Part shown: positions 26,389-35,085 of the stretch, piece after piece
Position numbering within the stretch: the stretch's first letter is position 1
How the letters are laid out: every line of letters begins with the position of its first letter
DNA from: Winogradskya consettensis
GTDB taxonomy: Bacteria; Actinomycetota; Actinomycetes; Mycobacteriales; Micromonosporaceae
NCBI RefSeq assembly: GCF_018332715.1
Contig: NZ_BOQP01000008.1
Coordinates: 310,001-374,000 of the forward strand
Length of the DNA stretch: 64,000 nt
Direction of reading: 5' to 3'
Position numbers and translations under genes: made by a program
The notes under the pieces: model-generated
Databases searched by the model: none
Seen by the model: the letters and a program-made list of their open reading frames with translations, nothing else
What the model was told of the DNA's origin: nothing

Positions 26389-27094
26389 CGGCGTAACGAT
26401 AGCCCGCCCATCGCGGCTTCGAACTCGGTCCGGTCCCGCACCCTGATCTCCCCGCCGCCGCCCCCGCCGGTGGTGGCGGCGACCGCGATCTCACCGACCT
26501 GATCGGCGGTGACGTCGCCCGAATCGGCCACCCGGGTGCGTACCGGCCCGAGCACCAGCGTGAACGCCCGTTTCTGCTCGGCCCGCAGCACCTCGGTCAT
26601 CATCGACAGTGCCGCCTGCTCCATGCTCACGAGCCCGCTGCCGGGGATCGGGGTGAAGGCCGAAGTGCCGACGATCAGGGTGTACGCCCCCAGCGCGCTC
26701 AGCCGCGGCACCGTGGCCCGCATGACAGCCATGTGTGTCGTCGCGAGCCCGACGAAGGCGGTCTGCCAGTCGGCTTCGTCGATCTCCCACAGCTTCTTCC
26801 CGGCCCACCAGCCCCCGATCGGCGCGACCACGTCGTCGATGCCCCCGAGCCGTCGCTCCATCTCGGCGGCGAGCCCCTCGGCCCCGGCGAACGTCGTGTA
26901 GTCGTGGACCACGAGGTGCAGCCGATCGGTGGCCGCCGAGCCCAGGACCTGCCGGAACTCGTCCGCCCGCTGCGGGGTGCGGGTCGGCACGACGACGTCC
27001 GCGCCGGCGTTCAGGAACGCGCGGACGATCCCCTCGCCCACGGCGCCGGTGCCGCCGGGACGAGAACCCGGCGGCCGTTGCTGCTGCTGGTCAT
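26385..27094 (-). pseudogene. SDR-family oxidoreductase with a one-base frameshift
   Basis: The frame ending at 26385 encodes a short-chain dehydrogenase-like protein: PGGTGAVGEGIVRAFLNAGADVVVPTR (Rossmann glycine motif), PIGGWWAGKKLW, GTSAFTPIPGSG and VSMEQAALSMMTEVLRAE. The natural start is ATG at 27094 (MTSSSNGRRVLV) behind CGGAG, but it lies in another frame; the span of 710 bp is one base short of a multiple of three. One missing base near 27058 would join VLV directly to GGTGAVGEG. As read, no start codon gives an intact NAD(P)-binding motif, so the gene is inactive unless the sequence is wrong. TM2 follows by an ATGA overlap. Confidence 0.8.
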
Positions 27095-27110
27095 GATGAC
27101 TCCGTTGTTT

Positions 27111-27168
27111 GTTGGTTGTGCCAACGTTGGCTTGGACAACATAGCTTCTTTCTGTTGGCCTGACCAAC
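27111..27168. promoter_or_regulatory. Two identical-arm operators upstream of the SDR gene
   Basis: Two inverted repeats of the form GTTGGnnnnnCCAAC occur at 27111-27125 (spacer TTGTG) and 27154-27168 (spacer CCTGA), with centres 43 bp apart, close to four helical turns. The first lies 17 bp upstream of the SDR ATG. They look like paired binding sites for a dimeric repressor controlling the SDR-TM2 unit, the divergent dehydrogenase, or both. No regulator gene is adjacent. Confidence 0.7.
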
Positions 27169-27336
27169 GGTCGAGGATGTGGCACGGCCGACAGTGAACT
27201 CAGGGGCCCGGGCGACGTCTGTGCGGGTGTGGCGGCCGTCGTCCCCCGTTCGGCGGCCGTCACCACGTGGTTGCGGGGCGCGGTGTGATCACTGGCACGC
27301 TTATTTCGGCGGTGATCTCTGAATAGTCTTCGCGTC

Positions 27337-28278
27337 GTGGCGTTGTATCAGCATGTGAGAAAGATCTGGGTTCCGCACAAGTCCGGGCTGCCCTACTTCG
27401 AGGGTCTGCCCGCGGACGTCGTGGTGGAGGTGGCGGACGATCCCGCACTTCTGCCGTCGTCCACGGCAGGCGTCGAGTTCTGGGTGCCGACGTTCCTCAA
27501 CCAGCTCTCGCTGCGGGGGCTGATCGGTGAGCTGCCCGATCTGCGGGTGATCCAGCTGCCGAGCGCCGGTTCGGACGCGTGGGCCGGGATCGTGCCGGCC
27601 GGGGTGACGCTGGCCGACGCGCGGGGCGCGCACGACTCCGCCACCGCGGAGTGGGTGATCACCGCGATCCTGGCGAGCCTGCGGAACTTCCCGGCGTTCC
27701 AGCGGGCCCAGCACGCGCGGCAATGGGCGCACGACTGGCTGACGCCGACGCGGGAGCTGCGGGGCAGGCGCGTGCTGATCATCGGGGCCGGCAACATCGG
27801 CACCGCGGTCGCGCGCCGGCTCGAGGCCTTCGAGGTGGAGCTGACGCTGGTCGCCCGGACGGCCCGGCCGGGGACCGGGGTGCGGGGGACCGCCGAGCTC
27901 CCCGGGCTGCTGCCGGAGGCGGACGTCGTGGTGCTGCTGACGCCGTTGAACGACGAGACCCGTGGCCTGGTGGACGCGGAGTTCCTCGCTGCCCTGCCCG
28001 ACGACGCCCTGGTGGTGAACGCGGCGCGGGGCCCGGTCGTCGACTCGAAGGCGCTCTACGCCGAGCTCAGCTCCGGGCGGATCTCCGCGGCCCTCGACGT
28101 CACCGACCCCGAGCCGCTGCCGTCGGACGATCCGCTGTGGACCCTGCCGAACGTTCTGATCACCCCGCACTCGGGGGCGATCACCGAGGGGCTGCAGGAT
28201 CGGGTCTACCGCCTCGCCGCCGCCCAGGCCCGCCGCCACTTCACCGGTGAGCCGCTGATCAATCAGGTCGTGAAATAA
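27337..28278 (+). CDS. D-isomer-specific 2-hydroxyacid dehydrogenase
   Basis: A 313-aa NAD(P)-dependent oxidoreductase interconverting 2-keto and 2-hydroxy acids. The nucleotide loop is GAGNIG (150-155). The catalytic triad is Arg231 (NAARGPVVD), Glu259 (DVTDPEPLP) and His278 (ITPHSG). The basic residues after the second strand of the Rossmann fold (LVARTAR) suggest NADPH preference, as in GhrA/GyaR-like glyoxylate reductases; that is inference. It starts at GTG 27337, about 240 bp from the divergent SDR gene, with the paired operators between them. Confidence 0.9.
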   Translation: MALYQHVRKIWVPHKSGLPYFEGLPADVVVEVADDPALLPSSTAGVEFWVPTFLNQLSLRGLIGELPDLRVIQLPSAGSDAWAGIVPAGVTLADARGAHDSATAEWVITAILASLRNFPAFQRAQHARQWAHDWLTPTRELRGRRVLIIGAGNIGTAVARRLEAFEVELTLVARTARPGTGVRGTAELPGLLPEADVVVLLTPLNDETRGLVDAEFLAALPDDALVVNAARGPVVDSKALYAELSSGRISAALDVTDPEPLPSDDPLWTLPNVLITPHSGAITEGLQDRVYRLAAAQARRHFTGEPLINQVVK

Positions 28279-28344
28279 GGCAACAGCACGATCACGATCG
28301 TCGCTGCGGATCAACGGGTGAGGCTGCAGCGGCGTTCAAGCCTC

Positions 28345-28378
28345 TATAGTCCCCTTCGCGGTACGGGGGCCGAAGGGG
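28345..28378 (+). promoter_or_regulatory. Putative -10 box and hairpin masking the Shine-Dalgarno of the ABC operon
   Basis: TATAGT (28345-28350) is followed at once by an 8-bp perfect inverted repeat, CCCCTTCG at 28351-28358 and CGAAGGGG at 28371-28378. The right arm contains the ribosome-binding sequence (AAGGGGAG) that ends 9 nt before the ATG at 28389. If the message starts upstream of 28351, the hairpin would hide the ribosome site. If TATAGT is the real -10, transcription would start inside the left arm and the hairpin would not form. Confidence 0.4.
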
Positions 28379-28388
28379 AGAACGCGAC

Positions 28389-31300
28389 ATGAGTCTGGTG
28401 GTGCGGCGAGCGGGTGCCGCGCGCTCGCTGCTGGCCGCCGCGGGCGGGCTGGCGTTGATCGCGACGCTGCTGCTCACGGGGCTGGTCGCGTACAGCCGCG
28501 AGGTCGTCGGGGCCGGCGTCAACGGCGCTCTGGACGCCGCGGCGCCGCAGGAGAGCTCGGTGCTGGTCCGTGGCTCCGCGGGCAGGACCACATCGGACCT
28601 GGCCGCACGCGACCGCGCGGTGCGGGAGCGGCTCGGGGCGGCTCTCGGCGGGCGGCCGGTCAGCGTCTACTCCGCCGGGTACGGTGCCGGCCGCGCCCTG
28701 TCCGGGAAGACCGGCGACGCCGTGCCGGACTCGGGTGGCATCGTCTACGCGTCGGTGATGTTCCTGCAGGGGCTCCCGGAGCACGCCGTGCTGAGCGGAG
28801 GCGCGTGGCCCGAGCCGGGGGCGTCGCCGGTGCAGACCGCCGTGGGGGAGGGCGCCGCCCGGGTCCTCGGGCTCGCGGCCGGTGACCGCGTCCCGGTGAC
28901 CGACCGGGTGAGCGGGAAGGTCACCACGCTGGTGGTCAGCGGGGTCTGGCGGCCGAGGGACGCCAGGGATCCCTTCTGGCAGCTGGCTCCCGACGTCGCC
29001 GGCGGTGTGGCGCCGAGTTCCGCGACGTACGGCCCGCTGGTCGTCGATCACGCCGACTTCGACCGCGGCTTCGCCCGCAACGCCTCCGCCGCGTGGCTCG
29101 CCGACGTCCAGCTCGCCGGGGGTGGCGTCGCCGGGGCGCGGCAGGCCGCGGCGGCCATCGCAGCCGAGCGCGCCGACCTGCCCGCCGCGACCGGCCTGGG
29201 CAGCTCCGGGAGCGTGCAGAGCAGCCTCGGCGATCTCGCGGGCCGGCTGGCCCGCGCGGACCTCGTCGGCCGGTCCACCCTGGTCACCCCGATCCTGCTG
29301 ATCAGCGTGCTGAGCGGGCTCGCGCTGGTGCTGGTCGCGGTCCTGCTCACGGATTCCCGGCGCAGCGAGTCGGCGCTGCTGCGGGCCCGGGGTGCCACGT
29401 CGTGGCAGCTCGCCGGGCTGACCGCGGGCGAGGCCGTCGCGGTGGTGCTGCCCGCCGTGCTGGTGTCGCCGCCGCTGGCCGCCGCGGCCGTGCACCTCGC
29501 GGGCACCCGGGGCTGGTTCGGCCTGTCCGGGCCGGTGGGCTGGCAGGCGTACCCGGGACTGTGGCTGGTCGCCTTTGTCGCCGGGGCCGGCTGCGCCCTC
29601 GCGATCACCGTGCCCGTGCTGCGCGGCGGCACCTACACCGAGGACATGGTCGCCCAGTCGCGGCCCACCCGGCGTGGTGTGATCCAGCGTGCCGGGGCCG
29701 ACCTGCTGCTCCTGATCGTCGCCGTGCTCGGCTGGCTGCAGCTGCGGCAGTATTCGTCGCCGCTGTCCTCCGGGGTGGGCGGCTCGCTCGGCATCGACCC
29801 GCTGCTGGCCGCCGCCCCGACCCTCGGCATCCTCGCCGGGGCGGTGCTCGCCCTGCGCCTGCTCGCCCCCGCTGCCCGGCTCGCCGAGCGGCTCCTCGGG
29901 CGCCGCGAGCGGTTCGCGCCGCTGTTCGGCATGTGGCAGGCCGGTCGCCGGCCGCACGCCGGGCCGGTGCTGCTGCTCGCGCTGGCCGTCGCCGCGGGCA
30001 CGGTCGGCTGGTGCCTCGCGGGGACCGCCGGGCGTTCCGTGACCGACCAGGCCGACCACGGTGTCGGCGCGGACCTGCGGCTGGAGGAGATCGCCGGGGC
30101 TGCGCCCGAAAGCCGCGCCGGGAAGCTCGCGGCGCTGCCCGGCGTCACCGCGGTGCTGCCGGCCTGGCGGGAGACCGTCCAGAGCAGCGCCGACGACGGC
30201 GCGGTCGAGCTGATCGCGCTCGACGCCGCCGCGGCCCGGGGCACGCTGCGCGTACGCAGCGATCTCTACGACGGCGGAGCCGGCGCCCTCGGCACGGCCC
30301 TGGCCGCGGCCCGCAGCACCCCGCCCCTGGTGGACCTGCCCGCCGGGAAACGGCTGACCGGCACGCTCGCGGTCACGGGCGGGCTCGGCGTCCCGTCGCT
30401 GTCCGCGGTCGTGCTCGACGCCTCCGGCGCCCAGTCCACCCTCCCGCTGACCAGTGGCAGGTTCAGCGCGGCGCTCCCGGCGCCCAGCGGGTTGAAGCTG
30501 GCCGGGTTCATCGTGGACACCGACGCGTTCTACGGCTCGGCGCTCGAGTTCGCGCTGACCGGTCTCGCGGTCGACGCCAGCCCGGTCGCGCCCGACGACG
30601 GGTGGTCGGCCGTCGGGCGGATCCCGTCGGTCGGCAGTTCCGAGGTCACCGGCACCACGTTCACGCTGGGCGTCAGCGCGGCCGACTCGGGGCGCACGAA
30701 GTTCGCGATCGTCCGCCCGCTCCTGGCCCAGCCGGTGCCGGTGCCGGTGGTGGCGACGCCCGACGCGCAGCGCCGGCTGCGACTCAGCAGTCACGGGAGC
30801 ACGACCCTGCGGATCGCCGGCGCCGACGTGCCGGTGCGGCTGGCCGGCAGCATCGTCGCGGTGCCCGGCTCCGAGCAGGGTGCCGCGATGCTCGTCGACC
30901 TGCCGTCCCTGCAGGCGTTCCTGCTGCACAAGGCCGGGCTGGTCCATCAGACGCAGGAGTGGTGGCTGGGGGTCGCAGCGGGCACCCATGACGAGGCCGC
31001 GAGCGACGCGGCCGCGCTCGGAGGCCTGCGGGTCCTGGACCGGCGGGCCATCGCCTCGGCCTCGGCCACCGACGCGTACGGCGTGGGCGGGCGCACCGCA
31101 CTGTTCGCCGCCGCCCTCGGGGCCCTGCTCCTCGCCGCCGCCGGGATCCTCGTCGACGTGCGCACGACCACCCGGCGGCGCATCAACGAACTCGCCGTCC
31201 TGCACACCCTCGGCGCCGGGCCGCGCACGCTGGCCCGCTCGCTGATGACCGAGCAGGCGTTCCTCGCCGGGATCGGGGTGCTGGCCGGGCTCGCCGTCGG

Positions 31301-31514
31301 GATCGGCGTGGCCGCCGCGATGGCGCCGCTGCTCATCCTCACCCCGCAGGGCGCCAGACCGGTGCCACCGCCGTTCCTGGTCGTCGACTGGTGGCGGGCC
31401 GGGGGCACCGCGGCGCTGCTGCTCCTGCTCGCGCTCGGGCTCAGTGCCCTGGCCGGCTCGACCCTGCGCCGCCGGCTCGCCGCCACCCGCATGCACCTGG
31501 GAGCCGACCGATGA
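28389..31514 (+). CDS. FtsX-type ABC transporter permease, large subunit 1
   Basis: A 1041-aa membrane protein of the MacB/FtsX exporter class. It has one N-terminal membrane segment followed by a ~230-residue extracellular domain. A first FtsX unit follows (VTPILLISVLSGLALVLVAVLLTDSRRSESALLRARGATSWQLAGL). Then come further membrane segments, a second large extracellular region, and a C-terminal FtsX unit (DVRTTTRRRINELAVLHTLGAGPRTLARSL) with the cytoplasmic coupling helix. Such permeases expel or mechanically act on lipids, peptides or envelope proteins rather than import. It is the first gene of a four-gene operon; its TGA overlaps the next ATG. Confidence 0.9.
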   Translation: MSLVVRRAGAARSLLAAAGGLALIATLLLTGLVAYSREVVGAGVNGALDAAAPQESSVLVRGSAGRTTSDLAARDRAVRERLGAALGGRPVSVYSAGYGAGRALSGKTGDAVPDSGGIVYASVMFLQGLPEHAVLSGGAWPEPGASPVQTAVGEGAARVLGLAAGDRVPVTDRVSGKVTTLVVSGVWRPRDARDPFWQLAPDVAGGVAPSSATYGPLVVDHADFDRGFARNASAAWLADVQLAGGGVAGARQAAAAIAAERADLPAATGLGSSGSVQSSLGDLAGRLARADLVGRSTLVTPILLISVLSGLALVLVAVLLTDSRRSESALLRARGATSWQLAGLTAGEAVAVVLPAVLVSPPLAAAAVHLAGTRGWFGLSGPVGWQAYPGLWLVAFVAGAGCALAITVPVLRGGTYTEDMVAQSRPTRRGVIQRAGADLLLLIVAVLGWLQLRQYSSPLSSGVGGSLGIDPLLAAAPTLGILAGAVLALRLLAPAARLAERLLGRRERFAPLFGMWQAGRRPHAGPVLLLALAVAAGTVGWCLAGTAGRSVTDQADHGVGADLRLEEIAGAAPESRAGKLAALPGVTAVLPAWRETVQSSADDGAVELIALDAAAARGTLRVRSDLYDGGAGALGTALAAARSTPPLVDLPAGKRLTGTLAVTGGLGVPSLSAVVLDASGAQSTLPLTSGRFSAALPAPSGLKLAGFIVDTDAFYGSALEFALTGLAVDASPVAPDDGWSAVGRIPSVGSSEVTGTTFTLGVSAADSGRTKFAIVRPLLAQPVPVPVVATPDAQRRLRLSSHGSTTLRIAGADVPVRLAGSIVAVPGSEQGAAMLVDLPSLQAFLLHKAGLVHQTQEWWLGVAAGTHDEAASDAAALGGLRVLDRRAIASASATDAYGVGGRTALFAAALGALLLAAAGILVDVRTTTRRRINELAVLHTLGAGPRTLARSLMTEQAFLAGIGVLAGLAVGIGVAAAMAPLLILTPQGARPVPPPFLVVDWWRAGGTAALLLLLALGLSALAGSTLRRRLAATRMHLGADR

Positions 31515-34156
31515 GGACGACGTTGCGCCGGGTCCGGGCGTATTCCGGGCACCTCGGGCTGCTAGCCGTTCTCGCGCTGGTCGGGGCGCTGCTGGTCAGC
31601 GGCGTGCCGCGGCTGGAGAACGAGTACACCGACCGTGGCCTGCGCGCCGACGTGGCCGGGCTGCCGTGGAGCACCCGGGACCTCGTGTTCACCGCGTCGT
31701 CCGGGCTCGTCGCGAAGACCCCGCCACAGACCGCCCGCGGACAGCTCAGCGGGTACGAGAAACGCCTGCCCGCGCCGATACCGGGCCTGGTCGAGGACCG
31801 CTGGTTCGCCGCCGAGTCCGCGCTGCGCGGCGCGTTCATCTCCGGTCCGGCGCCGTTCACCGGCAACTGCCGCCCCTCGCTGCGGGTCGTCGACCAGTCC
31901 GGTGCGGCTTCCGCCGTACGCGTGGTCGAGGGCCGGGCACCCGCCTCCCGCGGCGTCGCCGAGACCATGGTCTCGCGCGACGGCGCCCGGCTCGGGGGCC
32001 TGCGGGTCGGCTCGGCGCTGACCATCGGCGCCGACGACGGCGTCCGCACCCCGCTGCGTGTCGTCGGCATCTACGAGCCCCTCGACGCCGCGGCCGCGCG
32101 CTGGGAGCCACTCGCGAGCCAGCGCCTCATCTGCCCGGTTCCCGACGACGGGTTCACCTTCGACGTCGCGCTGCTCACCGACGACCCGGGGGTCACCCTG
32201 CTCGGGCAGGGCGCCGGGCCGCTCGCGTACTCGTGGCGGTACCGCCTCGCCCCGGACCGCCTCGACGCGTCGGTCGTCGCACCGCTCACCACGGCCGTGA
32301 TCAACGCCCGGCGTGCCCCGGTCGATCCAGATCTGAAGCTGAACAGCACCCTGGACGCCGAGCTCAGCGAGTTCACCGCGCGGCAGCGATCCGCCCGGGC
32401 GACCGTGGCGGTTGTCGAGTCCGGCCTGGTCGCCACCGTCCTCGGCCTGATCGTCCTCGCCGCGCTGCTGATGACCGACCGGCGCCGTGAGGAGTACGCG
32501 CTCCTCAGCGCCCGTGGCGGGACAGCACGCCGCGCGGCCCTGCGGACCCTCGCCGAGACCGCCCTCGTCACGGTCCCCGCGGTGCTGCTCGGCTGGCTCG
32601 CCGCCACCCTGCTGCCCGGCCGCGCCCCCGCCACGGAGGCGCGGCTGCTCGCCGTGGTCCTCGTCATCGCCGCCGGCGTGGCACCCCTGCTCGCTGCCCG
32701 CTCGCGCCCCCGCCCCGGCCGGACGTCGCCGCGTCCCGGTCCGCGCCGGCTCGCCGCGGAGGTGTTCCTGGTGCTGCTGGCCGGGCTCGGGGTGGTGCTC
32801 CTGCGGCGTCGCGGCCTGCAGGACGAGGTCGACCCGTTCCTGGTCGTCGTGCCGGTGCTGCTCGGGGCGGCGGCGGCGCTGGTCGTCGTACGTCTGCTGC
32901 CCTGGCCCCTGCGCCAGGCCGGCAGGCTGGCGGCACGCGGCCGCGGCCTGGTCGGCTTCCTCGGCCTGGCCCGCGCGGGCCGCAGCGCCCCGCTGTCGGC
33001 CGGCCCGGTCGCCGTGCTCATCGTCGCCGCCGCGACCGGGGTCTTCACCGCCGCCGTCAGCACGACCATCGGCGACGCCCGCGACCAGGCCAGCTCGCAG
33101 CTCGTACCCGCCGACGCGACGGTCACCGGCTTCGGCTTCGCCCCCGACACCGACAAGCTGCTCACCGCGGTGCCCGGCGTGCGGGCGGCGGTCCCGATGC
33201 TGATCGGCTCCGGCGTCACGGTCGTCCCCGCCAAAGGCATGCAGACCCAGGCCCAACTGCTCGTCGTCGACGGCAGCCGCAGCACCCACTTCCCCGCCGC
33301 CCTGTCCGCGAAGGCGGGCACCGGCCCGATCCCCGTCGTGGTCTCGCCGGCCATCGCCGCGAAGGTCGGCGCCGGCGGCAGGATCATCATCCAGGGCCGC
33401 CGGTACGACTTCCGCGTCGACGAGGTCGCCGGCTCCATGCCCGGCCTCGACATCGGGGCCCGCGAGTTCATCGCGGTGCCCTGGGCGGCCCTGCCCGTCC
33501 CGGACTTCGACCCGCTCGTGCCGACCCGCTACCTGATCACCGGCGACGGCTTCGACCCGGAAGCCGTCCGCGTGGCCGCCAACGCCGGTCAGCGCGAGTA
33601 CTACCTCGGCCTGCTCAATCGCACGATCAACGCCGGCGCCACCGAGGTGACCGACGAGCAGCTGCCCCGGCTCGCCACCGTGCGGACCTGGCAGCAGGAA
33701 CGCCGCTCGCTCGACGAGAGCGGCGTCAACGCCCTGCTCAGCTTCGTGTTCACGGCGGGAGCGGCCGGTTCGGTGCTGCTGGCGCTGCTCGCGGTCGGGC
33801 TGGCGGTGCTGTCCGACGCCCCCGGCCGCGGTCAGGCGCTGTCGCGGCTGCGTACCCTCGGCGTCTCCCGGCGTCAGGGCCGCAACCTGCTGCTGCTCGA
33901 GCTGGCACCGCTGCTGGCGGTGGCGTTCGTCGCCGGCACCCTCGTCGGCTGGGCCCTGCCCCGGCTGATCGGGGCGTCGCTCGGCCTGGACGCCTTCACC
34001 GCGGGCATCCCCGCGGTCGTCGGCCTCAACCCCTGGCTGCTGCTGCAGGCGCTCGGCCTGCTCCTGGCCGGCCTGATCACCGCAGTGGCGGTGGAGACCA
34101 CGGCACACCGCCGGATGCGCCTCGGCGAATCTCTGCGACTCGGGGAGGACAACTGA
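31511..34156 (+). CDS. FtsX-type ABC transporter permease, large subunit 2
   Basis: An 881-aa partner permease. It starts at ATG 31511 (MRTTLRRVRAYSGHLGLLAVL), overlapping the previous stop by four bases. Layout mirrors subunit 1: an N-terminal membrane helix, an extracellular domain of ~280 residues, a first FtsX unit (TDRRREEYALLSARGGTARRAALRTLAE), several membrane segments, a second extracellular domain and a C-terminal FtsX unit (GQALSRLRTLGVSRRQGRNLLLLELAPLLAV). Two related but different permeases with two ATPases suggest a heteromeric complex. The substrate is not indicated by any neighbour. Confidence 0.9.
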   Translation: MRTTLRRVRAYSGHLGLLAVLALVGALLVSGVPRLENEYTDRGLRADVAGLPWSTRDLVFTASSGLVAKTPPQTARGQLSGYEKRLPAPIPGLVEDRWFAAESALRGAFISGPAPFTGNCRPSLRVVDQSGAASAVRVVEGRAPASRGVAETMVSRDGARLGGLRVGSALTIGADDGVRTPLRVVGIYEPLDAAAARWEPLASQRLICPVPDDGFTFDVALLTDDPGVTLLGQGAGPLAYSWRYRLAPDRLDASVVAPLTTAVINARRAPVDPDLKLNSTLDAELSEFTARQRSARATVAVVESGLVATVLGLIVLAALLMTDRRREEYALLSARGGTARRAALRTLAETALVTVPAVLLGWLAATLLPGRAPATEARLLAVVLVIAAGVAPLLAARSRPRPGRTSPRPGPRRLAAEVFLVLLAGLGVVLLRRRGLQDEVDPFLVVVPVLLGAAAALVVVRLLPWPLRQAGRLAARGRGLVGFLGLARAGRSAPLSAGPVAVLIVAAATGVFTAAVSTTIGDARDQASSQLVPADATVTGFGFAPDTDKLLTAVPGVRAAVPMLIGSGVTVVPAKGMQTQAQLLVVDGSRSTHFPAALSAKAGTGPIPVVVSPAIAAKVGAGGRIIIQGRRYDFRVDEVAGSMPGLDIGAREFIAVPWAALPVPDFDPLVPTRYLITGDGFDPEAVRVAANAGQREYYLGLLNRTINAGATEVTDEQLPRLATVRTWQQERRSLDESGVNALLSFVFTAGAAGSVLLALLAVGLAVLSDAPGRGQALSRLRTLGVSRRQGRNLLLLELAPLLAVAFVAGTLVGWALPRLIGASLGLDAFTAGIPAVVGLNPWLLLQALGLLLAGLITAVAVETTAHRRMRLGESLRLGEDN

Positions 34157-35085
34157 TGTCAGATCTGGCGGAGTTGCAGCGGCGGGCAGCGGAACGGGCA
34201 GCGGCCCGCGCCGGTGGCACCGACCGGCTGCGCGGGCACCTCGTCTGCGACGGGCTGGTCCGCATCTTCAAGACCGAGGGCGTCGAGGTGGTCGCCCTGC
34301 AGGGCCTCGACCTGGTCGTCGACCGGGGCGAGCTGCTCGCGGTGGTCGGCGCCTCGGGCTCCGGCAAGTCCACGATGCTCAACATCCTCTCCGGGCTCGA
34401 CGTCCCCACCGCCGGCATCGCCCGGGTGGCGGGCTTCGACCTGCTCACCATGAACGCGAAGCGCCGTCTGCGGTACCGGCGCAAGATCGTCGGTTTCGTC
34501 TGGCAGCAGACGGCCCGCAACCTGCTGCCGTACCTCACGGCCAAGGAGAACGTCGAACTCCCGATGACGCTGTCCGGCGGGAAGTCGCGGGACCGGGCGA
34601 TGAATCTGCTGGAGATGGTCGGCGTCGCGCACTGCGCGGACCGCCGGCCCGACCAGATGAGCGGCGGCGAGCAGCAGCGCACGGCGGTGGCGGTCGCGGT
34701 CGCCAACGACCCGGAGGTGCTGTTCGCCGACGAGCCGACCGGTGAGCTCGACGAGGCCACCGCGTCCGACGTCTTCGGCGCGCTGCGCACCATCAACGCC
34801 GAGCTCGGTGTCACCATCGTCGTGGTCACCCACGACCATGCCGTCGCGGACCAGGTCCGTCGCACCGTCGCGATCCGGGACGGCAGAACGGCCTCCGAGG
34901 TACGCCGCAGCGCCCGCACCGGCGCCGACGGCGCGGAGGAGATCGTCTCCCAGGAGTACGCCGTCCTCGACCGCGCCGGCCGGATGCAGCTCCCCGCCGG
35001 CTTCGTCGACTCCCTCGCACTGCGCGACCGGGTCAAGCTGACCCTCGAATCCGACCACGTCCAGGTGAGGCCCGGCGATGAGTGA
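34156..35085 (+). CDS. ABC transporter ATP-binding protein (MacB/LolD-like) with C-terminal extension
   Basis: A 309-aa ATPase. Walker A GASGSGKST, Q-loop FVWQQTARNLLPYLT, signature MSGGEQQR (M in place of the usual L), Walker B VLFADEPTGE and the switch histidine in VVVTHDH are all present. The N-terminal ~30 residues are a basic helix, and about 70 residues after the nucleotide domain (EIVSQEYAVLDRAGRMQLPAGFVDSL) resemble an AbrB-like or MraZ-like swapped-hairpin strand and may sense or dimerise; that reading is tentative. It overlaps the preceding permease by one base and the next ATPase by eight. Confidence 0.92.
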   Translation: MSDLAELQRRAAERAAARAGGTDRLRGHLVCDGLVRIFKTEGVEVVALQGLDLVVDRGELLAVVGASGSGKSTMLNILSGLDVPTAGIARVAGFDLLTMNAKRRLRYRRKIVGFVWQQTARNLLPYLTAKENVELPMTLSGGKSRDRAMNLLEMVGVAHCADRRPDQMSGGEQQRTAVAVAVANDPEVLFADEPTGELDEATASDVFGALRTINAELGVTIVVVTHDHAVADQVRRTVAIRDGRTASEVRRSARTGADGAEEIVSQEYAVLDRAGRMQLPAGFVDSLALRDRVKLTLESDHVQVRPGDE

